This document shows positions 45,986 through 54,692 of a DNA stretch of 64,000 nucleotides, piece after piece. The position numbers and the translations under genes are program-made. The notes under the pieces were generated by a model, which was given only the letters and a program-made list of their open reading frames with translations, searched no databases and was not told the DNA's origin. The stretch's first letter is position 1; each line of letters opens with the position of its first letter. Source of the DNA: Thermoanaerobacterium xylanolyticum LX-11 (GTDB taxonomy: Bacteria > Bacillota > Thermoanaerobacteria > Thermoanaerobacterales > Thermoanaerobacteraceae); the NCBI RefSeq assembly GCF_000189775.2, contig NC_015555.1, forward strand, positions 879,001-943,000. The letters run 5' to 3'.

Positions 45986-47422
45986 ACAATTATGACACAA
46001 ATACGAGGGGGAATTAAAATTGAACAAGAAACTATTCAAATGGAAGTATATATTTATAACTTTTACGCTAATCAGTGCCATTATTATCGCATCCGTCATG
46101 AATTTAAAAACTACTTTTGCCAATCTCACAGAAAAAAAGCCTGTTCCCAATAACGACGATCCGGGACAAAGAATACTTGTTGTCGTACCACACCCTGATG
46201 ATGAATCGTTGGGAATGGCAGGTGTCATACAAAAAGCTATCGAATTGAAAAGACCTATAAAAGTAGTAATTGTAACAGATGGTGAAAGTTACAAAAAAGC
46301 TGCTCAAGTCTTTACAGGTGACATCAATCCAACACCAGCAGACTATTATAAACTTGGACTTCAAAGGCACAGTGAAAGTTTAGCTGCAATGTCTGTACTT
46401 GGCCTTCCAAAAGATGATGTAATATTTTTAGGTTTTGCTGATGGCAGTACAAGATTTTTGTGGAGCGATTTTTGGGATAACGGAAAGCCCAGGATTAGCG
46501 GTGGAACAAATGTAGCATATTCTCCATATAAAGATGTGTACAAACCTGGTGTTGCATATACAGGTGAAAATTTAGAAAATGAGCTGCAAGACATTATAAA
46601 GTCATTTAAGCCTACAGATATTTACTATCCTTTAGCAGATGACGTACATCCCGATCACTGGGCTGTAAGCAACTTCACAAGATACGCAATAATCGCACTT
46701 AATCTAAACGTAAGAGAGCACATGTTTTTAGTTCACCATCCACAATGGCCTGTTCCATGGTTATTGATGCCAAATGACTCTCTTTTACCACCAACAGACA
46801 TGAAAGACAGCAACACTGTATGGCAAAGTATTCCTCTTTCGAAGCAAGAAGAAGCTAAAAAGGAAGAAGCCATTAAGCAGTATACATCCCAGATAAAAGT
46901 GATGGAGCCATTTTTAATGGCATTTGTAAGGAAAAATGAGCTTTTCGGAACAAAGCCTGTCATTACGATTCCAGAAGTTGAAACGAAGCCAAACTTATAC
47001 GACAAAAACATGCCTTTCTCGCTTTTAAGCATACCAGCAGGTGGAATTCTCGAACAAGAAATCTATAAAAGCGCTGATCTTACAAAGCTTGCTTCCTTCT
47101 ACTACGACAACCACTTGTATATAGGTGTTCAAACACTATCACCTATATCAAAAGATGTAAAATACAACATCGAAATGAGGTTGTTTTACAATAACAGCAT
47201 AAAGAGGATCGATTTAGGATTAGTAAATGACAAGCTTTATCAGTACAGAAAAGCCAATAATTCACTTCTTAAGTCTATAGCATCAAGACCAATAATAGAC
47301 AAAAATATATTGTGGATAAAATTGAATATCCCACAAAAACAGGACTTGCGCTATATATTCATGGGCTCTGACTCAATATACAAAGGAAGATTTATCGATA
47401 AGATTCCTTGGAATTTGTACAA
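45986..47422 (+). repeat. Large inverted repeat, arm B (PIG-L unit)
   Basis: 1,437 bp matching arm A (26532-27968) on the opposite strand with scattered substitutions and no net length change. The two arms enclose about 18 kb. Confidence 0.9.
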
Positions 47423-47429
47423 ATTTTAG
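46020..47429 (+). CDS. PIG-L family deacetylase, copy B
   Basis: 469 residues with the same layout as copy A: TM anchor, VVVPHPDDESLG, DDVHPDHWAV and a beta-rich C-terminus. The protein ends WNLYKF where copy A continues, because the repeat stops just before the stop codon. The 11 differences from copy A lie at residues 16 and 25 and after about 280. It stands alone, without an oxidoreductase partner, behind its own four-box promoter. Confidence 0.9.
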   Translation: MNKKLFKWKYIFITFTLISAIIIASVMNLKTTFANLTEKKPVPNNDDPGQRILVVVPHPDDESLGMAGVIQKAIELKRPIKVVIVTDGESYKKAAQVFTGDINPTPADYYKLGLQRHSESLAAMSVLGLPKDDVIFLGFADGSTRFLWSDFWDNGKPRISGGTNVAYSPYKDVYKPGVAYTGENLENELQDIIKSFKPTDIYYPLADDVHPDHWAVSNFTRYAIIALNLNVREHMFLVHHPQWPVPWLLMPNDSLLPPTDMKDSNTVWQSIPLSKQEEAKKEEAIKQYTSQIKVMEPFLMAFVRKNELFGTKPVITIPEVETKPNLYDKNMPFSLLSIPAGGILEQEIYKSADLTKLASFYYDNHLYIGVQTLSPISKDVKYNIEMRLFYNNSIKRIDLGLVNDKLYQYRKANNSLLKSIASRPIIDKNILWIKLNIPQKQDLRYIFMGSDSIYKGRFIDKIPWNLYKF

Positions 47430-47447
47430 CAAAAGCATATACCATTA

Positions 47448-47491
47448 AACTATGGCTTAATAAGTGATCTAATACTTATTAAGCCATAGTT
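47448..47491. repeat. Perfect 18-bp hairpin after PIG-L copy B
   Basis: Arms 47448-47465 and 47474-47491 are exact reverse complements around an 8-nt loop. No T tract follows on either strand, so it is either a weak terminator, an RNA-stabilising stem or the trace of a palindromic element. Confidence 0.7.
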
Positions 47492-47679
47492 ATACATAAA
47501 AACTTTGAAAAGCAGATTATGTACTTTTCTTTTTGTCAGAAAAGAAGGAATTTAAGCGAAAATGTAGAATAAATATAAATAATGTCAAAATATACAGAAT
47601 TAAATATTAAAACATTACACTAAGAAATGATACTTTTATGGTTATGATTAAATTAAAGTTTTTATGGAGGAGAAGTAAT

Positions 47680-48810
47680 TTGTCGCTTAGGAAGATTGTA
47701 TTTTTATTAATTATAGTAGAAGTGATGCAGATTGTTACATTTCCTATGGCTGATCAGCAAAGTCAATTAAACAATATTCAAAAATCTTTGAATGAGTATA
47801 AAACAGAACAATCTCAAATAAACGGTCAAAAAAAGGAAGTTTCAAATGAATTACAAGATTTAGATAAAAAAATTAGTGATACTCAAAAACAATTAAACAG
47901 CACAGAATTAAGTCTTTATGATTTGAATTTAAAATTAAATTCTATACAAGCAGAACTTAATAATGCAAAAGATACCGAAAATAAGCAAAAAGAGTTATTG
48001 AAAGAACAAGTACATGCAATTTATACATGTGGACAAGTAGGTTATTTAGATATATTGTTTAATTCGAAAAATATAGATGATTTTTTGAACAGATTAGAAT
48101 TGATAAAAAGCCTTCTAAGTTTTGATAATAATTTGCTTATTGACTATCATAAACAAACTTTAGTAATTAAACAGAAAGAAAATCAGATGGTTTCTTTACA
48201 GCAAACAATAAAAAAACAGGAAAATTTTTTGCAAGATAGAAATAGAGATTTACAGTATGCATTAGTATCTCGAGAGGGAATAATGAGAAGTTTGGATAAG
48301 CAAAGCCAATATATACAAGAGCGGGAAAAAGAACTTGAGAGAGAATCACAACAAATAGAGAATATAATAAGAAGTGAGCAGGAAAAATCTTTAGATGGAA
48401 AAATAAATGCAAATTCAAATGGTAAGTTAGCTTGGCCTTGTATCGGTCCAATAACTTCTCCATTTGGCTATAGAGGTATAAATCCATATACTGGGAAGCC
48501 AAATGATTTTCATCCAGGAATAGATATTGGAGTTCCTGATGGAACACCAATTCGTGCTGCTGCAGACGGAATTGTCAGTTATTCAGGTTTAATGGAAGGT
48601 TATGGCAATGTAGTAATAATTAATAATGGAAATGGAATATCTACACTTTATGCCCATAATGAAAAATTGCTTGTTGTCGTTGGTCAACGAGTGTCAAAAG
48701 GAGAGATTATTGCGTATTCCGGGCATACAGGATGGGCTACGGGTCCTCATTGTCATTTTGGTGTTTACGTTAATGGTATTCCAGTTAATCCGTTGTTATA
48801 CTTGAAATGA
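47680..48810 (+). CDS. EnvC-like M23 peptidase with coiled coil
   Basis: 376 residues from TTG 47680, which sits seven bases after GGAGGAG (47666-47672); ATGs at 47638/47644 lack a ribosome site. A signal-like helix is followed by a long coiled coil (about 25-240) and an LytM/M23 domain with FHPGIDIG and the zinc-binding GPHCHFGVYVNG. EnvC-like proteins cut peptidoglycan cross-links or activate amidases. All M23 zinc ligands expected are present, so it may be an active endopeptidase. rodA follows 50 bp downstream, pointing to wall elongation. Confidence 0.88.
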   Translation: MSLRKIVFLLIIVEVMQIVTFPMADQQSQLNNIQKSLNEYKTEQSQINGQKKEVSNELQDLDKKISDTQKQLNSTELSLYDLNLKLNSIQAELNNAKDTENKQKELLKEQVHAIYTCGQVGYLDILFNSKNIDDFLNRLELIKSLLSFDNNLLIDYHKQTLVIKQKENQMVSLQQTIKKQENFLQDRNRDLQYALVSREGIMRSLDKQSQYIQEREKELERESQQIENIIRSEQEKSLDGKINANSNGKLAWPCIGPITSPFGYRGINPYTGKPNDFHPGIDIGVPDGTPIRAAADGIVSYSGLMEGYGNVVIINNGNGISTLYAHNEKLLVVVGQRVSKGEIIAYSGHTGWATGPHCHFGVYVNGIPVNPLLYLK

Positions 48811-48860
48811 AATACTGATTGTAAAAAAACAAATGTTTTAGGTAACTGAGGAGATTTATC

Positions 48861-49958
48861 ATGCTTGATAGAAAACTTATAAAAAATTTTGATTTTGTTT
48901 TATTTACATTAGCTATTCTAATATCGATTATAGGAGTAATTGTAATTACAAGCGCATCTCATGTTGCGGCAACAGGCTCTTTAAAACAGACCATAACCCA
49001 GTCAGTTTCAATAGTAATAGGTGTTATTGCTCTTTTGGTAATCACACTTTTTGACTACAACTTATTATCGAATTATTCTTTACAGCTTTATATATTAAAC
49101 ATTTTATTATTAGTTTCTGTTTTTTTGATAGGCAAAGAGATCAATGGTGCTAAGACGTGGATTGTAATTGGTCCAATATCTTTAGAACCTGTCGAAATAT
49201 CAAAAGTTTTTTTAATAATTACGTTGGCCAGTTATTTAAAAGATAAAGATGAAATTACAAATTTTAAAGAATTGATTTATCCGCTTATTTTGGTAATTAT
49301 ACCTTCAATCATTGTTATATTGCAACATAGCCTTGGATCGGCGCTGGTATTTATTGTGATTTTTATAGGTATGATTTTTATATCAGGAATAAGGTTAAGA
49401 GTGTTTTCAGAATTAATTGGCTCTAGTATAGCAGTTATGCCAATAGTGTATAAGCTATTAAAACCATATCAGCGGAAAAGGCTTTTATCATTTATAAATC
49501 CAAACCTTGATCCTTTAGGTGCTGGATATCATGTTATACAGTCGATTATATCTGTTGGATCAGGTATGTTTTGGGGTGAGGGATTATTTCATGGAACAGA
49601 GACACAATTGTTTTTTTTACCAGAGTCACAAACAGATTTTATTTTTTCAGCGTTAAGCGAAGAATTAGGATTTATTGGTTCAGCAACTTTGATTTTACTA
49701 TATAGCTTGTTGCTATATAGAGCTTGGAAGATCGCATACAATGCTAAGGATAAGTTTGGAAGACTAATTTCGATTGGAATACTATCAATGTTTGCGTTTC
49801 ATGTCTTTGAAAATATTGGGATGGCATTAGGCATAATGCCGATAGCAGGGATACCTTTACCATTTGTTAGCTATGGAGGAACTTCGCTGATTGTTAACAT
49901 GATGTCAATAGGATTGTTGATAAATATTGGCATGAGAAAAAATAAAATTAACTTTTGA
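48861..49958 (+). CDS. rodA: SEDS-family glycosyltransferase RodA
   Basis: 365 residues, about ten membrane helices. Marks are NGAKTWIVIGPISLEPVEISK, QHSLGSALVF, GAGYHVIQSIISVGSGMFWG, LPESQTDFIFSALSEELGF and LPFVSYGGTSLIVNM. SEDS proteins polymerise lipid II; length and signatures favour RodA over FtsW or SpoVE. ATG 48861 follows GAGGAGA. No partner class B PBP is adjacent. Confidence 0.9.
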   Translation: MLDRKLIKNFDFVLFTLAILISIIGVIVITSASHVAATGSLKQTITQSVSIVIGVIALLVITLFDYNLLSNYSLQLYILNILLLVSVFLIGKEINGAKTWIVIGPISLEPVEISKVFLIITLASYLKDKDEITNFKELIYPLILVIIPSIIVILQHSLGSALVFIVIFIGMIFISGIRLRVFSELIGSSIAVMPIVYKLLKPYQRKRLLSFINPNLDPLGAGYHVIQSIISVGSGMFWGEGLFHGTETQLFFLPESQTDFIFSALSEELGFIGSATLILLYSLLLYRAWKIAYNAKDKFGRLISIGILSMFAFHVFENIGMALGIMPIAGIPLPFVSYGGTSLIVNMMSIGLLINIGMRKNKINF

Positions 49959-49979
49959 ATAAATTATTTTAAATAAATT

Positions 49980-50022
49980 TTTACACATTGTTCATAATTT
50001 TTTCACAAATAGACTATATAAT
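49980..50022 (+). promoter_or_regulatory. PhoP-box-like promoter of the candidate small RNA
   Basis: TTTACA (49980-49985), TTCATA (49991-49996) and TTCACA (50002-50007), separated by exactly 5 nt, then 9 nt and TATAAT (50017-50022). Confidence 0.7.
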
Positions 50023-50028
50023 TATATT

Positions 50029-50105
50029 CGAAAGTTAAAGCCTCTCCTTGACCTCCCTTATTAATAATAGCAGCCCAAATTTTTGTGGGCTGCATTTTGC
50101 TTTTT
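50029..50105 (+). ncRNA. Candidate small regulatory RNA
   Basis: A promoter ending at 50022 and a strong terminator (stem GCAGCCCA/TGGGCTGC at 50070-50077 and 50086-50093, then a T-rich tail) define a transcript of about 75 nt. It has no start codon with a ribosome site and no ORF. Its unpaired 5' part holds two C-rich stretches, CCTCTCC and ACCTCCC, that could pair with Shine-Dalgarno sequences. That layout is common in Gram-positive trans-acting sRNAs. Confidence 0.5.
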
Positions 50106-50116
50106 AATATTATTTT

Positions 50117-50170
50117 CTTACAAAAAGTTAACAAATTATTCAACAATTTTTTAAAACTAACGTGTATAAT
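50117..50170 (+). promoter_or_regulatory. PhoP-box-like promoter of the MacAB-like exporter
   Basis: CTTACA (50117-50122), TTAACA (50128-50133), TTCAAC (50139-50144) and TTTAAA (50150-50155), separated by exactly 5 nt, then 9 nt and TATAAT (50165-50170). Confidence 0.6.
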
Positions 50171-50218
50171 TAATAGTTAAGTACTGATTAATATTTTTTA
50201 CCGGAAAGGAAGGATAGG

Positions 50219-51988
50219 ATGAAAAAGAAATACATTGCCATCATTGTTGCTTTAGTCCTTATTGTTGGCAGCACAGCTTATTATTTTGCAAAGGTAAAAA
50301 ACACTCAGAAAACATCAGGAGCTCCATACGCCACAGTAACAAGAGGAAATATAGTTATGCATATAGACGGTTCAGGAAATCTTGATGTTGATAAAAGGGT
50401 GATAACGTTAAAAGGCAATGGTACAGTGGCAAAAGTTTATCACAAAGTTGGCGATAAGGTAAAAGCTGGTGAGTTACTTTATCAAATAGAAGACGACAAT
50501 TTAAATCAGCAGGTACAAAATGCTCTTATAAGTGTACAGCTTGCTCAACAGCAGCTTGATAATGATACTAAAACATATAATAATACTGTGTCAAATCAGA
50601 ATATTGTATCGCCATATTCAGGAATTGTTGATAGTGTAAATGTTTCAACAGGGCAAAACGTCAATCCCGGAACAACTATAGCTACAATTGCTGATTATTC
50701 CAATGCGACTGTGAGAGTGCCCTTTAATGGTTCCCAGATAAACGACATAAAGGTTGGACAAAGCGCAGATATATATTTATATGACTCTTTTGCAACAGTA
50801 ACTGGTACTGTGACAGATGTTTCAACGCAAGCCATACCTGTCAATGGTGCACCGTATTACTATGTAACAGTAACATTGCCAAACCCAGGTGCATTGACAG
50901 ATGGAAGTAAAGTGCAAGTTACAGTACATACAAGTGCTGGTGATGAAAGAGCGATTCAAGATGGCACACTTAGCGTCAAAACAACTAATATAGTTTCATC
51001 ACAAATACAAGGAACTGTAGCAAGCGTCAATGTAAAGCAAGGACAAAAAATAAATGCTGGTACGATATTAGCAACATTGACAACTAATGTAGATGATACG
51101 GCAATAAAAAGAGATCAGTTGAATCTGCAGCAGGCTCAAAACAATTACAGTAATCTGCAGAGTCAGCTAAATAATTTAAGCATATATGCACCTATTGATG
51201 GTGTCATCATTTCACAAAATATAAATGAAGGAGATGAGCTTGGTTCAAATTCTTACAGTGCATCTGCAAGTAGCAGCACAAGTTCAAGCAATAACAACAG
51301 TAGTAGCTCCAACAGCAGTGGCAATGTTGCTGTAAGCAGTTTATCATCGCTGACAAGCCAAGCGGAAACGGCCGTGATAATCAATGACAGTAATTATTCT
51401 GTAGATGTACCTATAGACGAAACCGATATTAGCAAGATTAAAGTTGGGCAAAAAGTTACTTTGACAACAGACGATTTACCTGGAGAAACTTTTGATGGAA
51501 CGGTTACGGAAATATCGTCTATTCCAACTATACAAAATAATGTGGCTTCTTATGATGTGACTGTATCATTGCCGTATACAGATAAGTTGAAGTTAGGACA
51601 AACAATGAATGCTTCGATAATCGTGGCAGAGAAGGACAATGCGCTTCTATTGCCAATTGAAGCAGTTCAGACTAATGGAAATAACAAATACGTGATATTA
51701 TATAATGAAAATAATTCGAATAATAGTAGCAGAAGAAGAAATATAAGACAAGTTCAAACAGGTCTTTACAACGATAAATATATAGAGATAGTAAGTGGAT
51801 TAAACGAAGGCGATAAAGTATTGATATTTGGTGCTGCAGCAACTTCATCAAATGGCAGTAGCAATTACAGTGGTTTTGGCGGATTTGGTGGTGGCGGCAA
51901 TTTTGGCAGTAGAAGCTTTGGCGGTGGAGCAGGAGGAGCCGGTTTTACAGTGAGACAACAATCTGGTGGGAATAGGGGTAGAAATTAG
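50219..51988 (+). CDS. HlyD/MacA-like membrane fusion protein
   Basis: 589 residues. A membrane anchor (about 5-24) is followed by two biotinyl-lipoyl-like hairpins (GNGTVAKVYHKVGDKVKAGELLY; then a second unit near 255-345 with APIDGVIISQNINEGDELG), a Ser/Asn-rich insert (about 345-380), a beta-barrel (about 390-480), and a Gly-rich tail. The duplication of the lipoyl unit makes it longer than ordinary MacA (about 370). It should link the ABC exporter below to the wall space. ATG 50219 follows AAGGAAGG. The ATPase gene starts 2 bp after its stop. Confidence 0.88.
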   Translation: MKKKYIAIIVALVLIVGSTAYYFAKVKNTQKTSGAPYATVTRGNIVMHIDGSGNLDVDKRVITLKGNGTVAKVYHKVGDKVKAGELLYQIEDDNLNQQVQNALISVQLAQQQLDNDTKTYNNTVSNQNIVSPYSGIVDSVNVSTGQNVNPGTTIATIADYSNATVRVPFNGSQINDIKVGQSADIYLYDSFATVTGTVTDVSTQAIPVNGAPYYYVTVTLPNPGALTDGSKVQVTVHTSAGDERAIQDGTLSVKTTNIVSSQIQGTVASVNVKQGQKINAGTILATLTTNVDDTAIKRDQLNLQQAQNNYSNLQSQLNNLSIYAPIDGVIISQNINEGDELGSNSYSASASSSTSSSNNNSSSSNSSGNVAVSSLSSLTSQAETAVIINDSNYSVDVPIDETDISKIKVGQKVTLTTDDLPGETFDGTVTEISSIPTIQNNVASYDVTVSLPYTDKLKLGQTMNASIIVAEKDNALLLPIEAVQTNGNNKYVILYNENNSNNSSRRRNIRQVQTGLYNDKYIEIVSGLNEGDKVLIFGAAATSSNGSSNYSGFGGFGGGGNFGSRSFGGGAGGAGFTVRQQSGGNRGRN

Positions 51989-51990
51989 CT

Positions 51991-52683
51991 ATGGAGAATA
52001 ACGGCAAATTAAGCAAAAATGTCATAACCATGAGAAACCTATCCAAGATATACAAGATGGGAGACAACGAAGTAAAAGCTTTGGACAATATAAACTTAAC
52101 CGTAGACGAAGGAGAATTTGTGTCAATAGTAGGACCATCAGGCTCAGGAAAATCCACATTGATGAATATAATAGGGTGTTTAGACGTAATGACAGAAGGA
52201 GAATACTACCTAAACGGAAACGACACAAGCAAGTTAAATGAAAACAAACTGGCTGAACTAAGATCCAGTGAAATAGGATTTATATTCCAAAGTTTCAATC
52301 TACTTCAAAAACTTACAGCATTAGAAAATGTAGAACTTCCAATGATATACAAAGGCATACCTGCAAAAGAAAGGTACAATAGAGCAGTAGAGCTCCTTAC
52401 CATGGTAGGTCTGGAAAAAAGAATACACCATAAACCTACAGAGCTATCAGGAGGACAGCAGCAGAGAGTAGCAATAGCAAGAGCTTTAGCTAACAATCCG
52501 CATCTTATACTGGCAGACGAACCGACAGGAAATTTAGACTCCCAAAGTGGAAAAGAAGTCATGAAGATAATAAAAGAATTAAACGAAAGAGGCAACACCA
52601 TAATACTCATAACCCACGACATAAACGTAGCAAACCAAGCAAAAAGGACTGTAAAAATAATGGACGGCAAAATATATGAATAA
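51991..52683 (+). CDS. MacB-type ABC transporter ATP-binding protein
   Basis: 230 residues. Walker A GPSGSGKST (about 47-55), Q-loop IFQSFNLL, signature LSGGQQQRVAIARAL (about 151) and Walker B LILADEPTGNLDS are all present. It belongs to the LolD/MacB/FtsE subgroup that works with FtsX-like permeases. Codons end in A or C far more often than in the fusion-protein gene just upstream, as also seen in the permease. Confidence 0.93.
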   Translation: MENNGKLSKNVITMRNLSKIYKMGDNEVKALDNINLTVDEGEFVSIVGPSGSGKSTLMNIIGCLDVMTEGEYYLNGNDTSKLNENKLAELRSSEIGFIFQSFNLLQKLTALENVELPMIYKGIPAKERYNRAVELLTMVGLEKRIHHKPTELSGGQQQRVAIARALANNPHLILADEPTGNLDSQSGKEVMKIIKELNERGNTIILITHDINVANQAKRTVKIMDGKIYE

Positions 52684-52698
52684 AAGGAAGTGCGTAGA

Positions 52699-53871
52699 AT
52701 GGCATTGATGCAGGCAATAAAAATGTCCTTAAAAAGCATAATAGACAACAAACTTAGATCATTTCTAACCATGCTTGGAATAGTAATAGGCGTAATGTCA
52801 GTAATAGGACTGGTAAGTTTAGGACAAGGAGCCACAGAAGGAGTAACATCACAAATAAAAAGCATGGGTTCAAACCTGATAATGGTATCAATAATGGGCA
52901 GGGGTATGGACACATCGTTGTCCTACAGCCAAGCCATGTCAATAGGAGACTCACCGTACATATCGCAAATATCCCCAATAATGAGTGCCAATGCATATGC
53001 CAAGTACGGTGACCAATCATACGAAGAAAACATAAGCGGAGTAAATGAAAACTATGCGACACTGAGAAATTTAAAACTTGCTGAAGGCAGGTTCATACTA
53101 TCAATAGACAATGACATGAGGCAAAAAGTAGCAGTAATAGGCAGCAACGTAGCCAGTGACCTATTTGGATTCACAGACCCATTAGGCAAAACAATACAAT
53201 TGGATGGAAACAACTTCACAGTAGTAGGAGTATTAGCATCAGGAGGATCATCAATATCAAACTCCTATGATGACTCAATATTCATCCCGATAAAGACGAT
53301 GTTCGTATTTCAGCGAAACAGAGGAATAACTCAGATATACCTAAGCGCATCATCAGAACAATACGTAAACATAGCACAGTACCACGTAGAAAACATGCTA
53401 AACACCATATTCAAAGGTGACACAAACGCATATAGAATATTAAACCAATCAGACCTATTATCAACAGTAAACAGCGTCAGCAACACGCTGTCCATGATGT
53501 TAGGTGGAATAGCAGGTATAGCATTAATAGTAGGTGGTATAGGCATAATGAACATAATGTTAGTATCAGTCACAGAAAGGACGAGAGAAATAGGTATAAG
53601 AAAAGCATTAGGAGCTAAGAAAAGGGACATACTGCTGCAGTTTATGATAGAATCCCTGACCATAAGCGGAGTAGGAGGGATAGTAGGAGTAGTCTTTGGA
53701 TTTATAGCATCATATCTGATGGGACACTTTATGAACATGACAGTAAGACCATCTGTAAATACGATATTAATATCATTCTCGTTTTCCCTCTTAATAGGCT
53801 TATTCTTTGGGATATATCCTGCTAATAAAGCAGCAGGGCTTAAACCGATTGAGGCTTTGCGATACGAGTAA
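52699..53871 (+). CDS. MacB/FtsX-type ABC transporter permease
   Basis: 390 residues. An N-terminal helix (KSIIDNKLRSFLTMLGIVIGVMSVI), a large MacB periplasmic core domain (about 50-250) and three C-terminal helices with VSVTERTREIGIRKALGAKKRDIL and GIYPANKAAGLKPIEALRYE identify the family. The complex uses mechanotransmission to export peptides, lipids or antibiotics. ATG 52699 fits AAAGGAAG; GTG 52690 overlaps it. Codon choice is A/C-ending until about 53815, then returns to the local norm. Confidence 0.93.
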   Translation: MALMQAIKMSLKSIIDNKLRSFLTMLGIVIGVMSVIGLVSLGQGATEGVTSQIKSMGSNLIMVSIMGRGMDTSLSYSQAMSIGDSPYISQISPIMSANAYAKYGDQSYEENISGVNENYATLRNLKLAEGRFILSIDNDMRQKVAVIGSNVASDLFGFTDPLGKTIQLDGNNFTVVGVLASGGSSISNSYDDSIFIPIKTMFVFQRNRGITQIYLSASSEQYVNIAQYHVENMLNTIFKGDTNAYRILNQSDLLSTVNSVSNTLSMMLGGIAGIALIVGGIGIMNIMLVSVTERTREIGIRKALGAKKRDILLQFMIESLTISGVGGIVGVVFGFIASYLMGHFMNMTVRPSVNTILISFSFSLLIGLFFGIYPANKAAGLKPIEALRYE

Positions 53872-53893
53872 AGAATGGCAATGGAAATAAACA

Positions 53894-53947
53894 TTAACAA
53901 AAAATATACATTTATTTAACAGTTTGTTAAAAATTTTGGGCTATAAT
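53894..53947 (+). promoter_or_regulatory. PhoP-box-like promoter of the exported helical protein
   Basis: TTAACA (53894-53899), TATACA (53905-53910), TTAACA (53916-53921) and TTAAAA (53927-53932), each separated by exactly 5 nt, then 9 nt and TATAAT (53942-53947). This is the clearest of the five arrays. Confidence 0.72.
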
Positions 53948-53979
53948 GAGTTTAAAATAAAAAATAAGGAGGATTTTTT

Positions 53980-54639
53980 ATGACAGGGAAAAGCAAAAAA
54001 ATCATAGCGACTGCTGTTATAGGCACGGTTCTTTTGACATCAATAGCCTTTGCGGATACATCGACATCATCTTCACAGGTTAATTCAAGTTCTTCAACAA
54101 GTCAAACAGTTAAGATTAACAAAAAGTTTGACCCAATACAAACTTTAGAAAATCTTAAGACAAAAATTGAAGAGAAGTATAGTCAAGGCAAGATTAGTCA
54201 AGATGAGGAAAACAAAATTTTGGCTAAAATAAATACTGATGAGCAGAAGATAGAAGATTTTAACAATATGACTTTAGATCAAAAAAAGCAAACGCTTATT
54301 GATGATTTTACAAATATCGTTAATAATAAAGTAAAGAATGGCAAGATTACACAAGACAAAGCTAATACTCTTATTAAGAATTTTACCGATAAAGTCAATA
54401 AATGGGATGGAAATGGCTATCCACAATTTGTCACACGTTATTTGAAGAAGTACATGGGTGTGGTACACGAAAAATTTAGTTTTATGGGAAGATTTAAAAA
54501 AGTGCTTGATGAAGCAGTTAAGAAGAATCAAATAACATCGACGCAAGAGCAACAAATACTTAATGACTTAAAAGGAAGCAAAAAAAATACTCCTACAAGC
54601 ACCACGACAGTAAATTCAGATGCTTCTAACACATTATGA
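53980..54639 (+). CDS. Exported helical-repeat protein
   Basis: 219 residues. A signal peptide (cut near AFA-DTS), a Ser/Thr-rich linker (26-45), then three or so helix-hairpin units of the form K-(Y/V)-xx-G-K-I-(S/T)-Q-D-(E/K)-xx-x-I-L: YSQGKISQDEENKILAKI, VKNGKITQDKANTLIKNF and VKKNQITSTQEQQILNDL. This resembles the DUF2680-type repeat of surface proteins. The tail is Thr/Ser-rich. Function unknown. ATG 53980 follows AAGGAGGA. It follows the exporter genes but has its own promoter. Confidence 0.65.
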   Translation: MTGKSKKIIATAVIGTVLLTSIAFADTSTSSSQVNSSSSTSQTVKINKKFDPIQTLENLKTKIEEKYSQGKISQDEENKILAKINTDEQKIEDFNNMTLDQKKQTLIDDFTNIVNNKVKNGKITQDKANTLIKNFTDKVNKWDGNGYPQFVTRYLKKYMGVVHEKFSFMGRFKKVLDEAVKKNQITSTQEQQILNDLKGSKKNTPTSTTTVNSDASNTL

Positions 54640-54692
54640 TATTAATAATGATTACAAAGGACATAACATAATTAATATAACCTCCCTATAAA

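Noticed and set aside
46104-47032. Several antisense frames that recur at both PIG-L loci
   Set aside because: They recur only because the PIG-L unit is duplicated; no ribosome sites.
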